Shown: positions 60,583-64,000 of the stretch, piece after piece | Layout: every line of letters starts with the position of its first letter | Numbering within the stretch: position 1 is the stretch's first letter | Assembly (NCBI RefSeq): GCF_051433165.1 | Contig: NZ_JBHMFS010000019.1 | Coordinates: 24,330 to 88,329, forward strand | Origin: Falsiroseomonas sp051433165 | GTDB lineage: Bacteria; Pseudomonadota; Alphaproteobacteria; Acetobacterales; Acetobacteraceae | DNA length: 64,000 nt | Direction: 5' to 3' | Notes under the pieces: generated by a model | What the model saw: only the letters and a program-made list of their open reading frames with translations | Databases searched by the model: none | What the model was told of the DNA's origin: nothing | Made by a program: the position numbers and the translations under genes

Positions 60583-62233
60583 AGCGGGCGCCCAGGATGG
60601 CGCCGCTCGCATCGCGCCGGTTCTCCGCCGCGATCTTGCCGCGCAGCCCCTCGACGATCTGCCGCGAGATCGACAGGCCGAGGCCGGAATGCTGGCCGAA
60701 CATCTCCCCGGTCGGGCGTTCGCTGTAGAAGCGGTCGAAGATCGATTCCAACTTGGCGTCGGGGATGCCGGGGCCCTGGTCCTCGACGATGAATTCCACC
60801 ACCTGGCCCGCATTGCGCGCCCGCATCACCACATGCCCGCCCTTCGGGCTGAAGGAGATGGCGTTGCCGATCAGGTTGCGGAACACCTGCACCAGCCGCC
60901 CCTCCACGCCGCGCACCACCAGGCCTTCCGTGGGCGCCTCGATCTCCAGCGTCGGGTCCTCCTCATCCCGGGTCGCGGCGTGCAGCTCGCCCAGCGCGCC
61001 GAGGATGGGGGCGACATCGACCGGCGTCGCGATGGTGCGCGACAGCTCCGCATCCACCCGTGAACTGTCGGCGATGTCGTTGATCAGCCGGTCCATCCGC
61101 ACCGCATCGTCGGAAATGATCGCCAGCAGCCGGCGCTGCTTCACCGGGTCCTCGATCCGCCGCAGCGTCTCGATGGCGGACCGCACGCTGGTCAGCGGGT
61201 TGCGGAGTTCATGCGCCACATCCGCCGCGAAGCGTTCATTGGCGTCGATCCGCGCCCACAGCGCGCGCGCGGCGGTTTGCAAATCCCGCGCCAGCACGCC
61301 GATCTCATCCTCCCGCCGCAGCAGGGGGGCGGGGACGCTGCCGCCGCGGCCCTCACCCTCACGCATTGCGGCGGCGGCGCTGGCGAGTTGCAGGATTGGC
61401 GTCGCGATGGTGCGCGACAGATACAGCGACAGCAGCACCGTCAGGATCAGCGCCAGGGAGAACAGCGCCAGGACGGAGACGCGGATATCCAGCAGCCGCG
61501 CATCCACCTCCCGCGCCTCCCGCGTCAGCAGCACGATGCCGACGGAGGCGGCGCCGCTGCGGGCGGGCTCGGCGACGGAGACCAGCAGGCGGCCATCCGC
61601 GGTGCGGCGGATATAGGGGCGCACGCCGCCTTCCAGCGCCAGGCGCAGCTCCTCCCGCCGATCGGGGCTGCTGGTGCCGCCGAATTCGGGCTGCCAGTCG
61701 AAGGACGGCGCGTTGGGGTTCACATCCACCAGCATCTGGTCCTGCGCGCCGCGCGGCAGGATGGTCAGCACGCGTTCATAGATGCCGGCGATGGTGCCGG
61801 CGAAGGCGTCACGCGGCTCCGGCGGGGGCAGCGGTTCGGTGACGATGGCGCCGCCGGGGCCTTCGCGCACGCGGCTATCGGCGACCAGCAGGCCGGTATT
61901 GTCGAACAGCCGAGCCTGGGTGTTGGGCGATGGCTCCACCAGGCGGCGCAGCAGCGGGCGGGCGGCTTCCGGCACCAGGATGGTGCGGTCGTCCCGCGGG
62001 CGGGCGGCGGCCTCGCCGATCGCGGCGGCGTAGATGCGCGCCTGGGTGCGGAGCGACTCGACCTCCGCCGCCAGCAGGCCGTTCTGGTACTGGTCCAGAT
62101 ACAGCAGCGTGGCCGCCAGCAGGGCCGGTGGCAGGGCATTCATCAGCAGGATGCGGCGCAGCAGCGGCGAGAGCCAGCGCCGGCGCCGCTTTTCCGTGAC
62201 GGGGGGAGGGGAGGCGCCGCCCACATCGGGCAT
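60557..62233 (-). CDS. Sensor histidine kinase (ChvG/stimulus-sensing type)
   Basis: 558 aa. Two membrane segments (about 28-48 and 250-275) flank a periplasmic stimulus-sensing domain. A HAMP region, HisKA (FAADVAHELRNPLTSVRSAI) and HATPase_c (NLIGNAISFSPKGG, EDQGPGIPD, GLGLSISRQIV) follow. Such kinases with ChvI-type regulators respond to acid or envelope signals in alphaproteobacteria. No regulator is visible in the window. Confidence 0.92.
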   Translation of the reverse strand: MPDVGGASPPPVTEKRRRRWLSPLLRRILLMNALPPALLAATLLYLDQYQNGLLAAEVESLRTQARIYAAAIGEAAARPRDDRTILVPEAARPLLRRLVEPSPNTQARLFDNTGLLVADSRVREGPGGAIVTEPLPPPEPRDAFAGTIAGIYERVLTILPRGAQDQMLVDVNPNAPSFDWQPEFGGTSSPDRREELRLALEGGVRPYIRRTADGRLLVSVAEPARSGAASVGIVLLTREAREVDARLLDIRVSVLALFSLALILTVLLSLYLSRTIATPILQLASAAAAMREGEGRGGSVPAPLLRREDEIGVLARDLQTAARALWARIDANERFAADVAHELRNPLTSVRSAIETLRRIEDPVKQRRLLAIISDDAVRMDRLINDIADSSRVDAELSRTIATPVDVAPILGALGELHAATRDEEDPTLEIEAPTEGLVVRGVEGRLVQVFRNLIGNAISFSPKGGHVVMRARNAGQVVEFIVEDQGPGIPDAKLESIFDRFYSERPTGEMFGQHSGLGLSISRQIVEGLRGKIAAENRRDASGAILGARFIVRLPAK

Positions 62234-62356
62234 GGGTTTGCGGTTTCCTGGTGCTGCTTGCGGGAAGGTAACGCGGGAGGCTGCACCAAGGCCATGGCGG
62301 TTGCGTGGCGGCCGCGAAGGGCCAAGACTTCACCCCAAGAATCCAGGGGGAATGCG

Positions 62357-63973
62357 ATGCTCGGGCTGATGCAGGACTGGCCGCTTCGGATCCACCGGCT
62401 GATCGACCACGCCGCCCGCCACCATGGCGGCCGCGCGGTGGTCAGCCGCAGCGTGGAGGGGCCGATCCATCGCACGGATTACGTCACGCTGCGCCGCCGG
62501 TCGCTCGCCTTGGCGCAGCGCCTGGTGCGGGAGGGGGTGCAGCCCGGTGACCGCGTGGCGACGCTGGCCTGGAACACCTGGCGCCATATCGAGGCCTGGT
62601 ACGGCATCACCGGCGCCGGTGCCATCTATCACACGCTGAACCCGCGCCTGTTCCCGGACCAGATCGCCTGGATCCTGAACCACGCCGAAAGCCGGCTGAT
62701 GTTCCTGGACCTCAGCTTCGTGGCGTTGGCGGAGGGCATCGCGGCGAAGCTGCCCCACATCTCGCGCTACGTCGTGCTGACGGATGCGGCCCACATGCCC
62801 GCCACCAGCCTGCCCGGCGCCGTGGACTACGAATCCTGGCTGGCCGAGGCCGATGGCGACTTCGCCTGGCTGCCCGGCGAGGAGAACGCCGCCGCCGGCC
62901 TCTGCTACACCTCCGGCACCACCGGCGAGCCGAAGGGCGTGCTGTATTCGCACCGCTCCAACCTGCTGCACGCCCTGGCCGTGGCGGCGCCGGACATGAT
63001 GGGGCTGTCGGCGATGGACCGGGTGATGCCGGTGGTGCCGATGTTCCACGCCAATGGCTGGTGCCTGCCCTTCGTCGCGCCGCTGACCGGCGCCGGGCTG
63101 GTGCTGCCCGGACCGAAGCTGGACGGCGCCTCCCTGCACGGGCTGATGCAGGAGGAAGGCGTCACCTTCACCGCCGCCGTGCCCACCGTCTGGCTCGGTC
63201 TGTTGCAGCATATGGAGGCGACGGGCGGCGAGCTTTCGACGCTGAAACGCGTGGTGATCGGCGGCTCCGCCTGCCCGCGCGCGCTGACCGCGGCCTTCGA
63301 GCAGCGCGGCATCCATGTGGTGCATGCCTGGGGCATGACCGAGACCAGCCCGATCGGCACCATCTGCGGTGTGAAGCCGGAAGTGGCGGGGCGGGATGCG
63401 GAAGGCGTGCTGGATTTGCAGGAAACCCAGGGTTTTCCGCCCTTCACCGTGGATATGCGGATCGTCGGCGATGACGGCGTGGAGAAACCCTGGGACGGGG
63501 TGACCTTCGGCAACCTGCAGGTCCGCGGCCCCACCGTGACGCGCGGTTATTTCCGGACCGGCAACGCGCTGACGGAAGATGGCTGGTTCGAGACCGGCGA
63601 TGTCGCGACCATCGATCCCGCCGGCTACATGCACATCACCGACCGCACCAAGGACGTGATCAAATCCGGCGGCGAGTGGATTTCCTCAATCGCATTGGAG
63701 AATCTGGCGATGGGCCACCCGGATGTGGCGGAGGCCGCGGTGGTGGCGGCGCGCCACCCGAAATGGGACGAACGGCCGCTGCTGGTGGTGGTGGCCAAGC
63801 CGGGGCGGGAGGTAACGCGGGAGGGGATGGTGGCGCACCTCGCGCCGCATGTCGCGAAATGGTGGCTGCCGGATGATGTCGTGGTGGTGGAGGAAATTCC
63901 GCACACCGCCACCGGCAAGATCCTGAAGACGAAGCTGCGGGAGCAGTTCGCGGGGTATTTCGGCGTGCCATAA
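62357..63973 (+). CDS. Long-chain/medium-chain acyl-CoA ligase (ANL family)
   Basis: 538 aa. ATP motif GLCYTSGTTGEPKGV, GMTETSPIGT, the hinge TGDVATIDPAGYMHITDR-type segment with KDVIKSGGEW, and catalytic Lys in HTATGKILKTKL. It resembles fatty-acid and methylmercaptopropionate-type CoA ligases. ATG 62357 follows CAGGGGGAATGCG; the long upstream frame is antisense to the kinase and was rejected. Confidence 0.93.
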   Translation: MLGLMQDWPLRIHRLIDHAARHHGGRAVVSRSVEGPIHRTDYVTLRRRSLALAQRLVREGVQPGDRVATLAWNTWRHIEAWYGITGAGAIYHTLNPRLFPDQIAWILNHAESRLMFLDLSFVALAEGIAAKLPHISRYVVLTDAAHMPATSLPGAVDYESWLAEADGDFAWLPGEENAAAGLCYTSGTTGEPKGVLYSHRSNLLHALAVAAPDMMGLSAMDRVMPVVPMFHANGWCLPFVAPLTGAGLVLPGPKLDGASLHGLMQEEGVTFTAAVPTVWLGLLQHMEATGGELSTLKRVVIGGSACPRALTAAFEQRGIHVVHAWGMTETSPIGTICGVKPEVAGRDAEGVLDLQETQGFPPFTVDMRIVGDDGVEKPWDGVTFGNLQVRGPTVTRGYFRTGNALTEDGWFETGDVATIDPAGYMHITDRTKDVIKSGGEWISSIALENLAMGHPDVAEAAVVAARHPKWDERPLLVVVAKPGREVTREGMVAHLAPHVAKWWLPDDVVVVEEIPHTATGKILKTKLREQFAGYFGVP

Positions 63974-64000
63974 CCCCTGGGCTAACTCTTATCTGGCTTA

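Overview
The window is high-GC chromosomal DNA with tightly packed operons, many ATGA/TGATG gene overlaps and GTG/TTG starts. Gene content (several tripartite-tricarboxylate and ABC solute-binding proteins, Gfo/Idh/MocA dehydrogenases, a ChvG-like sensor kinase, a CCA-encoding tRNA-Ala with a TTGACA-N17-CATAAG promoter) points to an alphaproteobacterium, most likely a Roseomonas-like Acetobacteraceae. The taxon is an inference from gene content, not from a marker-gene comparison.

Layout. 1-4.1 kb: the 3' end of a family-5 ABC solute-binding gene, a HisD-like dehydrogenase and a hybrid histidine kinase. 4.2-10.9 kb: one minus-strand catabolic operon (NMT1-type binding protein, isochorismatase-like hydrolase, ABC ATPase, permease, acyl-CoA dehydrogenase, amidohydrolase-fold protein, CoA ligase), every junction overlapping or abutting. 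11-14.1 kb: a mercuric-reductase-like flavoprotein coupled to a VTT membrane protein, then an SH3-type lipoprotein. 14.2-17.4 kb: DUF72, a calcineurin-like phosphoesterase, and PhnE/PhnD-type transport genes with no ATPase gene beside them.

17.5-27.7 kb is a genomic island inserted at the 3' end of tRNA-Ala(CGC). A 23-bp direct repeat that includes the last 20 nt of the tRNA lies at both ends (17517-17539 and 27677-27699), and a tyrosine integrase sits next to the intact tRNA. The cargo is mosaic: a low-GC coupled pair (AAA ATPase with a DUF3696-like tail plus a protein with an HDR/GRGL motif), a serine recombinase, two small GC-rich proteins, an IS5-family element with a frameshift site and an amber codon, a PD-(D/E)XK-like nuclease candidate, an IS5 remnant and a membrane protein. 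The coupled ATPase pair is the best candidate for an undescribed defence-type system.

27.9-40.8 kb is mostly core: yggT, DUF167, folD, a DMT transporter, PaiB-like, NUDIX, a bifunctional penicillin-binding protein coupled to a small HDINN-box histidine-kinase-like protein, LysR/DoxX divergent pair, dut-coaBC, a DUF4139 protein and an SMP-30 lactonase. 40.9-56.9 kb is a large sugar/acid catabolic region: NAD-dependent epimerase, TetR regulator, DapA-like aldolase, Gfo/Idh, DUF993, two sugar isomerase-fold proteins, enolase-superfamily protein, M20 peptidase, two TTT binding proteins and TctBA. The same inverted repeat, GTAACC-N4-GGTTAC, lies before the DapA-like gene beside the TetR gene and before the second TTT binding protein 11 kb away, which suggests one TetR regulon. 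57-64 kb: a DUF4189-plus-hydrolase protein, argG, a DUF2786/SprT-like pair, a ChvG-like kinase and an acyl-CoA ligase.
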